From Candidatus Litorirhabdus singularis (GTDB lineage Bacteria; Pseudomonadota; Gammaproteobacteria; Pseudomonadales; Halieaceae): a stretch of 64,000 nucleotides of DNA. The notes under the pieces were generated by a model. The model did no database searches. It was given only the letters and a program-made list of their open reading frames with translations, and was not told the DNA's origin. The stretch lies in NCBI RefSeq assembly GCF_026262625.1, contig NZ_SHNN01000006.1, forward strand, positions 95,049-159,048, given 5' to 3'. A program made the translations under genes and the position numbers. Positions within the stretch are counted from its first letter, which is position 1, and every line of letters starts with the position of its first letter. Below are positions 8,649-19,659 of the stretch, one piece after another.

Positions 8649-9785
8649 CTAATTATATGTCAATTCGTTGAAGCGAGCCTGATGAAAAGCGCCATCGCCA
8701 AACAGCGTGTTTATGGTCATCAGGCGCTTCACGTAATGCCCAACATCCAGCTCATCGGTCAAACCCATGCCACCGTGAATCTGAATGGCTTCGTCACCTA
8801 CTTGCTTGCCATATCTGGCCACCAGCACTTTCAGTGCGTGCAGGTTGCGGCTGGCATCATCTGCCTCAGCCTCCAAACTGCAGACCGTACGATACAGCAT
8901 AGACTTGGTTTGTTCATAGGCCATAAAGGTGTCTACCATGCGATGCTGCAGCGCCTGAAAGGAACCAATAGCCACTCCGAACTGCTGTCGGGTCTTGGCA
9001 TACTCTACTGTGGTGGCGTTGAGTGTTTCCATGATGCCTAGCGCTTCAGCACACAATGCCAGAGTGACATCGTCAACCACGGCCTGCATAGCAGGCAGAG
9101 CTTCTCCAGCCGCCCCCAAAAGTGCGTCAGCGCCGACGGTCACGCCATCAAACTCAATATTGGCGACCAATTGCCCGTCCATCAGACGGTAGCCAGTGCG
9201 TGTCACGCCGCCCGCGGCTGCGTCCACCAGAAACAGACTAATGCCGTCACTGTCGTACTGCTCGCCAGAGGTGCGAGCCGCCACAATCAAGGTCTGCGCC
9301 GCCATACCATTGAACACCAAGGCTTTGCTACCCGTTAGGGTATAGCCATCGCCGGCGCTTTCCGCACGGGTGGTGACGTCTGCCAGGTCATAGCGCGACT
9401 GGCGCTCCAGGTAGGCAAAAGCGCCCTGCGTCTCTCCAGCAATAACGTCTGGCAGCAGCGCCTCGCGCTGATCGGCACTACCCGCTTTTTCAATCAGCCC
9501 GCCGAACAACAGCACAGTCCCAACAAAGGGCTCGGCCACCAGGCCCTTACCCATCTGCTCCATAACTACCATGGTATCTACAGCGTTGCCGCCAAAACCG
9601 CCTACGGATTCACTAAAAGGTACTGACAACCAGCCCAGTTCAGCAAAAGTATTCCAGTTGCTGGCGCTATAACCAAGTTCGCTGGCGACTACCTCATTGC
9701 GCGTGGCAAAGTCATAGTTATCCATTACAAAACGGGACACGCTGTCCCTGAGCATATTCTGCTCTTCAGAAAAATCAAAATTCAT
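8649..9785 (-). CDS. Acyl-CoA dehydrogenase family protein (378 residues)
   Basis: FAD-dependent acyl-CoA dehydrogenase. MNFDFSEEQNMLRDSVSRFV is the typical N-terminal helix start, the middle domain has GSKALVFNGMAAQTLIVAAR, and the C-terminal domain has YAKTRQQFGVAIGSFQALQHR and QIHGGMGLTDELDVGHYVKR. It follows the other acyl-CoA dehydrogenase by nine bases. Pairs like this often make heteromeric enzymes acting on bulky acyl-CoAs such as steroid or isoprenoid side chains, where one subunit lacks the catalytic base. That pairing is inference here. Confidence 0.9.
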   Translation of the reverse strand: MNFDFSEEQNMLRDSVSRFVMDNYDFATRNEVVASELGYSASNWNTFAELGWLSVPFSESVGGFGGNAVDTMVVMEQMGKGLVAEPFVGTVLLFGGLIEKAGSADQREALLPDVIAGETQGAFAYLERQSRYDLADVTTRAESAGDGYTLTGSKALVFNGMAAQTLIVAARTSGEQYDSDGISLFLVDAAAGGVTRTGYRLMDGQLVANIEFDGVTVGADALLGAAGEALPAMQAVVDDVTLALCAEALGIMETLNATTVEYAKTRQQFGVAIGSFQALQHRMVDTFMAYEQTKSMLYRTVCSLEAEADDASRNLHALKVLVARYGKQVGDEAIQIHGGMGLTDELDVGHYVKRLMTINTLFGDGAFHQARFNELTYN

Positions 9786-9794
9786 AGTTTTTAC

Positions 9795-10976
9795 CTACCC
9801 CAATCCCAGTACAGCTTTGGAAATGATATTTTTTTGGACCTCGTTAGAACCGCCATAAATGGTGGTTGCACGACCGTACATATAGGCTCTGCGCGCGTCA
9901 CTGCCAAATTCATGGCCGCTAATATCGCCACCGCTTTCATCGCTCAGCACGCCGCCAAAGGTACCTGCAACCTGCATCCGCAGTTCCTGCACGGCCTGCT
10001 GAATCTCCGTACCCTTAATCTTCAATAATGATGATTCAGGACCCGGAGCTCCGCCGGAAGATAATGCCGCAAGCACTCTCAACTCAGTAAACTCCAGCGC
10101 CATCAGGTCTATTTCAATATCAGATACCTGCTTTTGAAACGCCGGGTCGTTGATCAGCGAACGTCCAGAGCCACCTTCGGTGCGAGCAAGCTCAATGACC
10201 TGTGCCAAATTTTTCTTGGAATCAGCAACACCGGCAATCGATGTACGCTCGTGTGCTAACAGCGCCTTGGCATACGTCCAGCCCTTGTCCTGTTCACCAA
10301 TACGATTAGCGACCGGTACCCGCACATCATTGAATTCCACTTCATTCAAACTGTGGTGGCCGTCAATGGTGACAATAGGATTGACCTTGATTCCCGGCGT
10401 GTTCATATCGATCAGTAAAAAACTGATGCCCTGCTGCTTCTTACCCTCATTGTTGGTACGTACCAGGCAAAAAATCCAGTCAGCATACTGCGCGTAGCTA
10501 GTCCATATCTTGGCGCCATTGACCACGTATTCATCGCCATCGAGCTCAGCTTTGGTTTTCAAAGAGGCAAGGTCAGAACCGGCACCTGGTTCAGAGTAGC
10601 CCTGACACCACCAGTCGTCGCTGTTAAGAATACCCGGCAGAAAACGCTGCTTCTGCTCATCGTTACCAAACGCGTAGATGACCGGGCCAACCATCTTCAA
10701 TCCAAACGGCACCACATCAGGCGCCCCAGCGCTGGAGCGCTCGGTGGAGAAAATGAATTTCTGGGTGTCAGTCCAACCGGTACCGCCATACTCTTGCGGC
10801 CAGCCAGTCGCGACCCAACCTTTGTCAAACAGCAGCTTTTGCCATTCGATCTGGGTTTGCTTATAAGTGTCCAGATTAGCGAGTTTTGCCTGTAACTCGG
10901 CCGTGTAGTTGTCTTTGTAAAACTGCCGTACCTCGGCCTGAAAGACCAAGTCTTCCGCTGAAAATTGCGTATCCAT
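9795..10976 (-). CDS. Acyl-CoA dehydrogenase family protein (393 residues)
   Basis: Partner of the preceding gene product. Typical segments are WCQGYSEPGAGSDLASLKTK for the FAD/acyl site, YVVNGAKIWTSYAQYADWIF for the middle domain, and IYGGSNEVQKNIISKAVLGLG at the C-terminus. The YGGSNE motif has Gly where medium-chain enzymes carry the catalytic Glu (YEGT), so the base must come from another position, as in other FadE-type large subunits. The ATG giving MDTQFS has a GGAGG ribosome site; an in-frame TTG four codons earlier overlaps that site and is unlikely. It is the first gene of the LLM-SDR operon. Confidence 0.9.
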   Translation of the reverse strand: MDTQFSAEDLVFQAEVRQFYKDNYTAELQAKLANLDTYKQTQIEWQKLLFDKGWVATGWPQEYGGTGWTDTQKFIFSTERSSAGAPDVVPFGLKMVGPVIYAFGNDEQKQRFLPGILNSDDWWCQGYSEPGAGSDLASLKTKAELDGDEYVVNGAKIWTSYAQYADWIFCLVRTNNEGKKQQGISFLLIDMNTPGIKVNPIVTIDGHHSLNEVEFNDVRVPVANRIGEQDKGWTYAKALLAHERTSIAGVADSKKNLAQVIELARTEGGSGRSLINDPAFQKQVSDIEIDLMALEFTELRVLAALSSGGAPGPESSLLKIKGTEIQQAVQELRMQVAGTFGGVLSDESGGDISGHEFGSDARRAYMYGRATTIYGGSNEVQKNIISKAVLGLG

Positions 10977-11090
10977 AATTACCTCCAATTGCGGCGTTTG
11001 AACTTACAGTATGTTTACTTAGCTTTCAAGTAGGCGCCGTCTTAGAGAATACGCTATCTTGTATCTATCGGACCTGTGGGAGTAGGTGTT

Positions 11091-11570
11091 TTGTCCAACT
11101 TGGTAATCCGCGAAGCCTGCGTGGCAGATAGTGCCTTGATTCTGCACTATGTGAGAGAACTCGCCGTTTATGAGAAGGCCGAGCATGAGGTCGAGGCCAA
11201 CGAAGCCAGCGTACAAGAGAGCATTTTTGGCGCTGACTCGCAGGTCAAAGCGCTCATTTGCGAACTCGACGGTGAGCCCATCGGTTTTGCCGTCTACTTC
11301 TACAATTACTCCACCTGGTTGGCCAAACCGGGATTGTTTCTAGAAGACCTTTATATAACACTCGAGCATCGCGGCAGCGGCGGCGGCAAAGCGCTGCTGC
11401 GGCGTCTGGCGAGCATCGCAGTAGACAAAAACTGCGGTCGTTTTGAGTGGAATGTACTAAAGTGGAACCAACCTTCGATAGAGTTTTACGAAGCATTGGG
11501 CGCCCGCCCCCAGAGTGAATGGGTAGGCTATCGCATGACCGGCGCAGCCTTGAAGGCATTGGCGACATAA
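11091..11570 (+). CDS. GNAT family N-acetyltransferase
   Basis: About 159 residues with a GNAT fold. LFLEDLYITLEHRGSGGGKA is the acetyl-CoA pyrophosphate loop (the usual R-x-x-G-x-G/A form) and WNQPSIEFYEALGARP is the closing helix. LEDLYI and the overall layout resemble spermidine/diamine N1-acetyltransferase-like enzymes; the substrate is not proven. The best start is TTG at 11091, because GGGAG at 11078-11082 lies correctly upstream; a GTG at 11076 would place that site inside the gene. It is 19 bases upstream of the P450 gene. Confidence 0.8.
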   Translation: MSNLVIREACVADSALILHYVRELAVYEKAEHEVEANEASVQESIFGADSQVKALICELDGEPIGFAVYFYNYSTWLAKPGLFLEDLYITLEHRGSGGGKALLRRLASIAVDKNCGRFEWNVLKWNQPSIEFYEALGARPQSEWVGYRMTGAALKALAT

Positions 11571-11589
11571 ATCGGCAGGAGCTATACCC

Positions 11590-12828
11590 ATGAGCGACAC
11601 AACGCAGGACGAAACCTTACCCCAGGGCATGCAATTGACACCACTGGATGAAGATTTTCGCGCAGACCCCTACCCCCTGCTCAAGCGTTTGCGCGAAGAT
11701 GCCCCCATGCTGCTGGACAAGGAACTTCAGCGCCGCATGTATACCCGCCACGATGATGTTAAGGGAATACTGCGCAGTAAAACTTTTTACGCCGACCCTA
11801 GAAAGGCACGGCCGGGGACTTTTAGCAAAGAATTCCTCGCTAAAGGATTCGGCGATGAAGAAGACATGCCAATGCTGCTGATGGACGAGCCGGACCACCG
11901 ACGACTGCGCGGTCTGGTCAGTGCACCATTTACCCCGGCCGCCGTAGAGCGCTGGCGTCCGCGCACCCGCGAAGTGGTGCAGCGCATACTCAATGCCATA
12001 ACAGAGCCCGAGTTTGATCTGATAGAAGCCTTTGCCGGCCCTATCCCTACCGTGGTGATTGCCGAACTACTGGGTATTGACGCTGCACTGCACGCCGATT
12101 TCAAACGCTGGTCAGACACATCGGTACAAATCAGCTTCAATCCGTTTCCAACCCCCGAGCAGCAGGCCGCGGCCGAGACGGCCAACAATACACTCATGGA
12201 TTTTTTCGGTTCGGAGATAGAGCGCCGCTCACAGGATCTGGGCGACGACCTGCTCAGTGACATGATCAGGGCCGAAGAAGACGGTGAGAAGCTCACCCGC
12301 AATGAGATCATTCGCCAGTGCAATTTACTGCTGATTGCCGGCAACGTCACCACTACTGACTTGATAGGCAATGGCATCAAGGCGCTGCTGGACCACCCCC
12401 GGCAATTGGCCAAGCTGCGCGCCAACCCCGACCTGATTGGCAACGCCGTAGAAGAAATATTGCGCTATGACTCCCCTGTCGTAAACTCTGGCCGCGTCGT
12501 CAATGCCGATACAACCTTGGCCGGCTGCCCCGCGCATCAGGGGGATTCTTTAACCGTGTCTTTGGCAAGCGCCAATCGTGATCCGGATTTTTACCCGGAC
12601 CCGGACAGCTTCGATATTCAACGCGAAGATACCCACCACCAGTCCTTTGGTGGCGGCAGTCACTTGTGCCTGGGCGCTCATTTGGCCCGCCTTGAAGCGC
12701 AGGAAGCCATACTGGCACTGCTGGAACGCTACCCCACTCTCGGTCACAGCGAGCGCGGGCATGTGTATCACTCCATTCCTTCGTTTCGCGGCTTTAGTGA
12801 ATTCTGGGTGGACACCCGCTCTGCCTAG
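11590..12828 (+). CDS. Cytochrome P450
   Basis: Soluble bacterial P450 of 412 residues. The I-helix oxygen-activating motif is LLIAGNVTTTDL, the K-helix ExxR is in EEILRYDSP, and the heme loop is SFGGGSHLCLGAHLARLE with the cysteine ligand. A GGAG ribosome site precedes the ATG. No ferredoxin or ferredoxin reductase is adjacent, so electron partners must be elsewhere. The position opposite the acyl-CoA dehydrogenase/LLM/SDR genes suggests hydroxylation of a hydrophobic carbon source. The stop overlaps that of epmB in a CTAG. Confidence 0.95.
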   Translation: MSDTTQDETLPQGMQLTPLDEDFRADPYPLLKRLREDAPMLLDKELQRRMYTRHDDVKGILRSKTFYADPRKARPGTFSKEFLAKGFGDEEDMPMLLMDEPDHRRLRGLVSAPFTPAAVERWRPRTREVVQRILNAITEPEFDLIEAFAGPIPTVVIAELLGIDAALHADFKRWSDTSVQISFNPFPTPEQQAAAETANNTLMDFFGSEIERRSQDLGDDLLSDMIRAEEDGEKLTRNEIIRQCNLLLIAGNVTTTDLIGNGIKALLDHPRQLAKLRANPDLIGNAVEEILRYDSPVVNSGRVVNADTTLAGCPAHQGDSLTVSLASANRDPDFYPDPDSFDIQREDTHHQSFGGGSHLCLGAHLARLEAQEAILALLERYPTLGHSERGHVYHSIPSFRGFSEFWVDTRSA

Positions 12829-13829
12829 AGGTGGGTTTTAGACACCTGCCCTGGCAGCTCGCTAACCAGTCTGGGGACCAGAAACCCTGGCAACAAAGCC
12901 AACAGCTCATGATGCAAACGCCGCGCCCGCGTCAGCGGCACGGCAAAATGTGCAGCACCGGCCACCGGATCTAACTGGTGCAGGTAGTACGGCGTGACGC
13001 CCGCATCAAACAGCGTTTCACTGAGCTGAGCCAGTACCGTGGCGGTATCGTTAACCCCTGCCAATAAGACACTCTGGTTAAACAAGGTGATACCCGCCGC
13101 ACGCAACTGCCTAAAACCGTCGCGCACCTCGGTACTGATTTCGTTGGCGTGATTGCTGTGCACTACCATCACCACTTGGAGCCGGGTCTCTTGCAACACA
13201 GTCAACAACTCTGGGGTTATCCGCTGTGGCAAAACGATAGGCAGGCGGCTATGAATACGCAGGCGCCGCACATGGGGAATATGTTCGAGCTGCGTCACCA
13301 ACTCAGCAAAGCGGCGCTCACCCAGTACCAGCGGGTCACCACCGGAAAGAATCACTTCACTGATGTCGTCATGACTGGCAATAAAGTCAAAGGCCTCCTG
13401 CAGTTCGGTGCCTGCCGCAGTTTGTTCCTGATAGGGAAAATGGCGCCTGAAGCAGTAACGACAATTCACCGCGCAGGCGCTGGCGGCAACCAGCAATACG
13501 CGACCATGGTACTTCTGAATAATCCCGTCCTGCGGGCTAGCGTGCGCCTCGTCCAGCGGATCCGCGGAATAACCGGGCACCGGCTCGAGCTCCACCGATA
13601 GCGGCAGCACCTGACGTAACAACGGGTCATTGATATCACCCGGTTGCATCAAGCGCGCAAAGGGCAGTGGCACCCGACACGCAAAATCCAGTGCATCAGG
13701 CGCCGGTAGCGCTAGCTGATCGGGATCTATCGAAACAAATTTGAGTAGTTCACGCGGCGAAGTAAACGCCTGCGCCAGCAGTGTCTGCCAACTGGTGCTG
13801 ACGTCGACTGCGCTAATAATGCTAGTCAC
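12825..13829 (-). CDS. epmB: EF-P lysine 2,3-aminomutase (beta-lysylation) protein
   Basis: Radical-SAM enzyme of 334 residues that converts alpha-lysine to (R)-beta-lysine for attachment to elongation factor P. The cluster motif is CAVNCRYCFRRHFPY (CxxxCxxC) and ILSGGDPLVLG is the SAM GGD region; YYLHQLDPVAGAAHF is typical of the lysine 2,3-aminomutase family. The length fits EpmB rather than the longer clostridial aminomutase. epmA and efp are not in the window. It is last in the dnaJ-dapB-cnoX series, 15 bases after cnoX. Confidence 0.93.
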   Translation of the reverse strand: MTSIISAVDVSTSWQTLLAQAFTSPRELLKFVSIDPDQLALPAPDALDFACRVPLPFARLMQPGDINDPLLRQVLPLSVELEPVPGYSADPLDEAHASPQDGIIQKYHGRVLLVAASACAVNCRYCFRRHFPYQEQTAAGTELQEAFDFIASHDDISEVILSGGDPLVLGERRFAELVTQLEHIPHVRRLRIHSRLPIVLPQRITPELLTVLQETRLQVVMVVHSNHANEISTEVRDGFRQLRAAGITLFNQSVLLAGVNDTATVLAQLSETLFDAGVTPYYLHQLDPVAGAAHFAVPLTRARRLHHELLALLPGFLVPRLVSELPGQVSKTHL

Positions 13830-13844
13830 AGTCGAGCGCCCGAC

Positions 13845-16631
<2,787 letters not shown>

Positions 16632-16697
16632 GTTTCAGTGTTCTCTTGCTGCCTGCGCTTGGCGTCGTGCCAAATTGCAGTGTCTCTTAACGAACTT

Positions 16698-16783
16698 CGC
16701 GGACCACCAGGGTCCGCGCAATGTTGCAGTAAGCGTAGCCCCTGCCCAACTGTATGAGAAGCTGGCGGCCGCTTAGGGCCGCC
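16698..16783 (-). other. Two stem-loops in the dnaK-dnaJ intergenic region
   Basis: GGCGGCC/GGCCGCC arms with a 6-base loop lie at 16764-16783, just after the dnaK stop. CGCGGACC/GGTCCGCG with a 5-base loop lies at 16698-16718. Neither is followed by a T-run on the minus strand, so they look more like mRNA-stability or partial-attenuation structures than terminators. They could set the DnaK to DnaJ ratio. Confidence 0.6.
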
Positions 16784-16792
16784 AACCGCTGT

Positions 16793-18727
16793 TTAGCCGG
16801 CTTTCTTGTCTTCGTCCTTCACTTCTTCAAACTCAGCATCCACCGCATCGTCAGCGGGTTCTGCCTGCGCTTGTGCACCTTCACCACTGGCCGCCTCAGC
16901 TTCCGCTGCCTGCTCGGCGTACAACTTTTGCGCCAACCCACCAGAGGCTTCAGTCAGCTTCTCAGTTGCCGCATCAATGGCAGCTTTGTCATCCGCTTTC
17001 AGTGCTTCTTCAGCCTCTGCCAGCGCTGCTTCAATCGCGGTCTTCTCTTCTTCAGTCGCCTTGTCTCCGGCTTCCTCGAGAGTCTTGCGAGTAGCGTGCA
17101 TCAATCCCTCACAGGTGTTGCGCGCAGTCACCAGCTCTTCAAACAGCACATCAGCTTCAGCATTAGCTTCGGCGTCAGCCATCATGGTTTCGATCTCGTC
17201 ATCGCTCAAACCACCCGACGCGGTGATGCGAATAGACTGTTCTTTGCCAGTGGCCTTGTCTTTCGCCGACACGTTCAGAATACCGTTAGCATCCAGATCA
17301 AAGGTGACCTCGATTTGTGGCATGCCACGCTGCGAAGGCGGAATATCTGCCAGATCAAAACGGCCCAGCGACTTATTCGAGGCTGCCTGCTTACGCTCAC
17401 CCTGTACCACGTGAATAGTCACCGCAGACTGGTTGTCCTCTGCTGTCGAAAAGATCTGCGACTTCTTGGTAGGAATCGTAGTGTTCTTCTCAATCAACGG
17501 AGTGGCCACACCGCCCATAGTTTCAATACCCAGGCTCAGCGGAGTCACGTCCAGCAGTAACACGTCTTTAACGTCACCGCTCAGTACCGCGCCCTGCAGG
17601 GCCGCACCCATCGCTACTGCTTCATCAGGGTTCACGTCCTTGCGTGGCTCTTTACCAAAGAACTCAGCCACTTTGGCCTGTACCATCGGCATACGAGTCT
17701 GACCACCGACCAGGATAACGTCGTCAATTTCGCTGGGGCTGAGGTCGGCATCTTTCAATGCAATTTTCAGCGGCTCAATAGTACGTGCGACCAGGTCTTC
17801 AACCAGCGACTCCAGCTTGGCGCGTGACAGTTTCACGACCAGGTGCTTGGGGCCAGAAGCATCCGCTGTAACATACGGCAGGTTTACTTCAGTCTGCTGA
17901 CTGGAGGACAACTCGACTTTGGCTTTTTCTGCAGCTTCTTTCAGTCGCTGCAGTGCCAACGGATCGTTATGCAGATCAATACCGCTTTCTTTCTTGAACT
18001 CTGCTGCCAAATACTCGATCAGGCGCATGTCAAAATCTTCACCGCCGAGGAAAGTGTCACCATTGGTCGACAGCACTTCAAACTGGTGCTCACCGTCTAC
18101 TTCGGCAATCTCGATGATAGAGATATCAAAGGTACCGCCGCCGAGGTCATACACTGCAATAGTGCGGTCGCCCTTGGCTTTGTCCATACCGTAAGCCAGC
18201 GCCGCCGCAGTCGGCTCGTTGATAATACGCTTGACCTCAAGCCCGGCAATTTTACCGGCGTCCTTGGTAGCCTGACGCTGGGAATCATTAAAGTATGCAG
18301 GCACAGTCACAACAGCTTCTGTGACCGGCTCACCCAAAAATTCTTCAGCCGTCTTTTTCATCTTCATCAGTATTTGCGCTGACACCTGCGGAGGCGCCAT
18401 GCTTTCGCCACGGGTCTGAACCCAGGCGTCACCGTTATCGGCTTCAACAATCTTGTAAGGCACCATGCTGATGTCTTTTTGAACCACATCGTCCTTGAAC
18501 TTACGACCGATCAGACGCTTCACCGCATACACGGTGTTAGTGGGGTTGGTGACCGACTGGCGCTTGGCCGATTGGCCTACCAATACTTCGCCGTCTTCGG
18601 TGTAACCGATGATGGACGGAGTCGTACGATCGCCCTCAGCGTTCTCGATAACCTTCGTCTTGTCACCGTCCAGTACTGCGACGCATGAGTTGGTAGTGCC
18701 CAGGTCAATTCCTATAATCTTGCCCAT
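16793..18727 (-). CDS. dnaK: Chaperone DnaK (Hsp70)
   Basis: 644 residues. The ATPase domain begins [20 protein letters not shown], with [20 protein letters not shown] and [14 protein letters not shown]; the linker [12 protein letters not shown] leads to the peptide-binding domain, and the tail is acidic ([11 protein letters not shown]). Length and motifs are standard. A strong GAGGAG ribosome site precedes the ATG. The gene has its own sigma-32-type promoter in the grpE-dnaK gap in addition to read-through from grpE. Confidence 0.99.
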   Translation of the reverse strand: MGKIIGIDLGTTNSCVAVLDGDKTKVIENAEGDRTTPSIIGYTEDGEVLVGQSAKRQSVTNPTNTVYAVKRLIGRKFKDDVVQKDISMVPYKIVEADNGDAWVQTRGESMAPPQVSAQILMKMKKTAEEFLGEPVTEAVVTVPAYFNDSQRQATKDAGKIAGLEVKRIINEPTAAALAYGMDKAKGDRTIAVYDLGGGTFDISIIEIAEVDGEHQFEVLSTNGDTFLGGEDFDMRLIEYLAAEFKKESGIDLHNDPLALQRLKEAAEKAKVELSSSQQTEVNLPYVTADASGPKHLVVKLSRAKLESLVEDLVARTIEPLKIALKDADLSPSEIDDVILVGGQTRMPMVQAKVAEFFGKEPRKDVNPDEAVAMGAALQGAVLSGDVKDVLLLDVTPLSLGIETMGGVATPLIEKNTTIPTKKSQIFSTAEDNQSAVTIHVVQGERKQAASNKSLGRFDLADIPPSQRGMPQIEVTFDLDANGILNVSAKDKATGKEQSIRITASGGLSDDEIETMMADAEANAEADVLFEELVTARNTCEGLMHATRKTLEEAGDKATEEEKTAIEAALAEAEEALKADDKAAIDAATEKLTEASGGLAQKLYAEQAAEAEAASGEGAQAQAEPADDAVDAEFEEVKDEDKKAG

Positions 18728-18785
18728 TGTTTTCTCCTCTTGGCAGCCCGCTTCAGGCTGCTTATATAATCACTTGCTTCTGTAT

Positions 18786-18811
18786 ATGGGTCCGGTTGCG
18801 CTCGATTCAAG
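18786..18811 (-). promoter_or_regulatory. Sigma-32-type heat-shock promoter for dnaK
   Basis: On the minus strand CTTGAA (18806-18811) is followed after 14 bases by ACCCATAT, one mismatch from the sigma-32 -10 element CCCCATNT. It lies about 60 bases upstream of the dnaK start, between grpE and dnaK. Confidence 0.65.
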
Positions 18812-18831
18812 GCCCCGGTGCTGTAAATTCG

Positions 18832-19446
18832 TTATTCCTTGGCTTTGCTGACCATAACCATGGCCGGACGGATCAATCGACCATTAAGTGTGTAGCCCTT
18901 TTGCATCACGTGCAGCACGCTATTGGGCTCCGCATCAGGGCTTTCTATCATCGACATGGCCTGATGTACTTGCGGGTCAAACGGCTCGCCCACCGGATCA
19001 ACTGATTCAACGTTGAATTTACCCAAAACGTCCATCAGGCTCTTCCGCGTCAGTTCGACACCATCGACTACGGCTTTCACCTCGTCAGAGGCGTCTGCAC
19101 TGGACTCCAGCGCTCGCTCCAGGTTGTCTACTACGGGCAGTAACTCACCGACAAAACGCTCTAGCGCGTATTTGCGCGCCTTTTCAACGTCCTGTTCTGA
19201 ACGGCGGCGAGCATTTTGTGCCTCGGCCTGTGACCGCAATGCCGCGTCGCGTGCGGCCTCCAGCTCGTCCTGCAGGCTGTCGAGGGTTATCTCAGCATCA
19301 GCAATATCTTCGGCCGCTTCTGCTGCCGCTTCCGCCGCATGCTCAGCCGCAGCTTGTGCACTGTCTTCGCCATGCTCGGCCGCTAACTCTGCCGCGGCGT
19401 CTGCTGCCGCTTCAGATTCAGATCTGGTTTCACCTTCTTTTGCCAC
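18832..19446 (-). CDS. grpE: Nucleotide exchange factor GrpE
   Basis: 204-residue exchange factor for DnaK. A long, very Ala/Glu-rich N-terminal arm (residues 10-60) runs into the coiled coil ([20 protein letters not shown]) and then the beta domain ending [17 protein letters not shown] and [13 protein letters not shown]. The N-terminal extension is more alanine-rich than usual. The gene stands between hrcA and dnaK and has a sigma-32-type promoter upstream. Confidence 0.97.
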   Translation of the reverse strand: MAKEGETRSESEAAADAAAELAAEHGEDSAQAAAEHAAEAAAEAAEDIADAEITLDSLQDELEAARDAALRSQAEAQNARRRSEQDVEKARKYALERFVGELLPVVDNLERALESSADASDEVKAVVDGVELTRKSLMDVLGKFNVESVDPVGEPFDPQVHQAMSMIESPDAEPNSVLHVMQKGYTLNGRLIRPAMVMVSKAKE

Positions 19447-19539
19447 ACCCGTGCTCCTGTGATCATTTTTTGAACAAAAACGGCCCCGGTGAACCTGTAT
19501 TAGCTAGGTTCCAGACCGCATAAACTCTGGTTTGGGGTA

Positions 19540-19568
19540 ATATGGGGACAGTGTAGACGGTTTTCAAG
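19540..19568 (-). promoter_or_regulatory. Sigma-32-type heat-shock promoter for grpE-dnaK
   Basis: On the minus strand CTTGAA(AA) (19561-19568) and a perfect CCCCATAT (19540-19547) are separated by 15 bases counted from CTTGAA to CCCCAT. This matches the E. coli sigma-32 consensus. The expected transcription start is about 85-90 bases before the grpE ATG. Confidence 0.85.
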
Positions 19569-19570
19569 GC

Positions 19571-19592
19571 AGTGCTGAAAAATGTCAGCACT
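19571..19592. promoter_or_regulatory. Inverted repeat just upstream of the grpE heat-shock promoter
   Basis: AGTGCTGA and TCAGCACT form a perfect 8-bp inverted repeat with a 6-base loop, abutting the -35 element. The arms resemble the CIRCE half-sites (GAGTGCTAA/TTAGCACTC), but their order and spacing are wrong for CIRCE. It may be the hrcA terminator stem (without T-run) or a regulator site. Confidence 0.4.
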
Positions 19593-19634
19593 CGCGCAGA
19601 ATTTGGTCGTTTTTTAAGCAATCAGAGGCTTAAC

Positions 19635-19659
19635 GGAGCACTCAACGAGAGAGTGCAGA
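19635..19659. promoter_or_regulatory. CIRCE-like inverted repeat at the end of hrcA
   Basis: GGAGCACTC and GAGTGCAGA lie 7 bases apart, overlapping the last codons of hrcA. Each arm matches 7 of 9 bases of the CIRCE half-sites that HrcA binds, but CIRCE has a 9-base spacer. The site could be a degenerate operator for grpE or a coincidence. Confidence 0.3.

Noticed and set aside
16754..17560. Long plus-strand open frames opposite dnaK
   Set aside because: Antisense shadows of a highly conserved gene; the composition simply follows dnaK codons.
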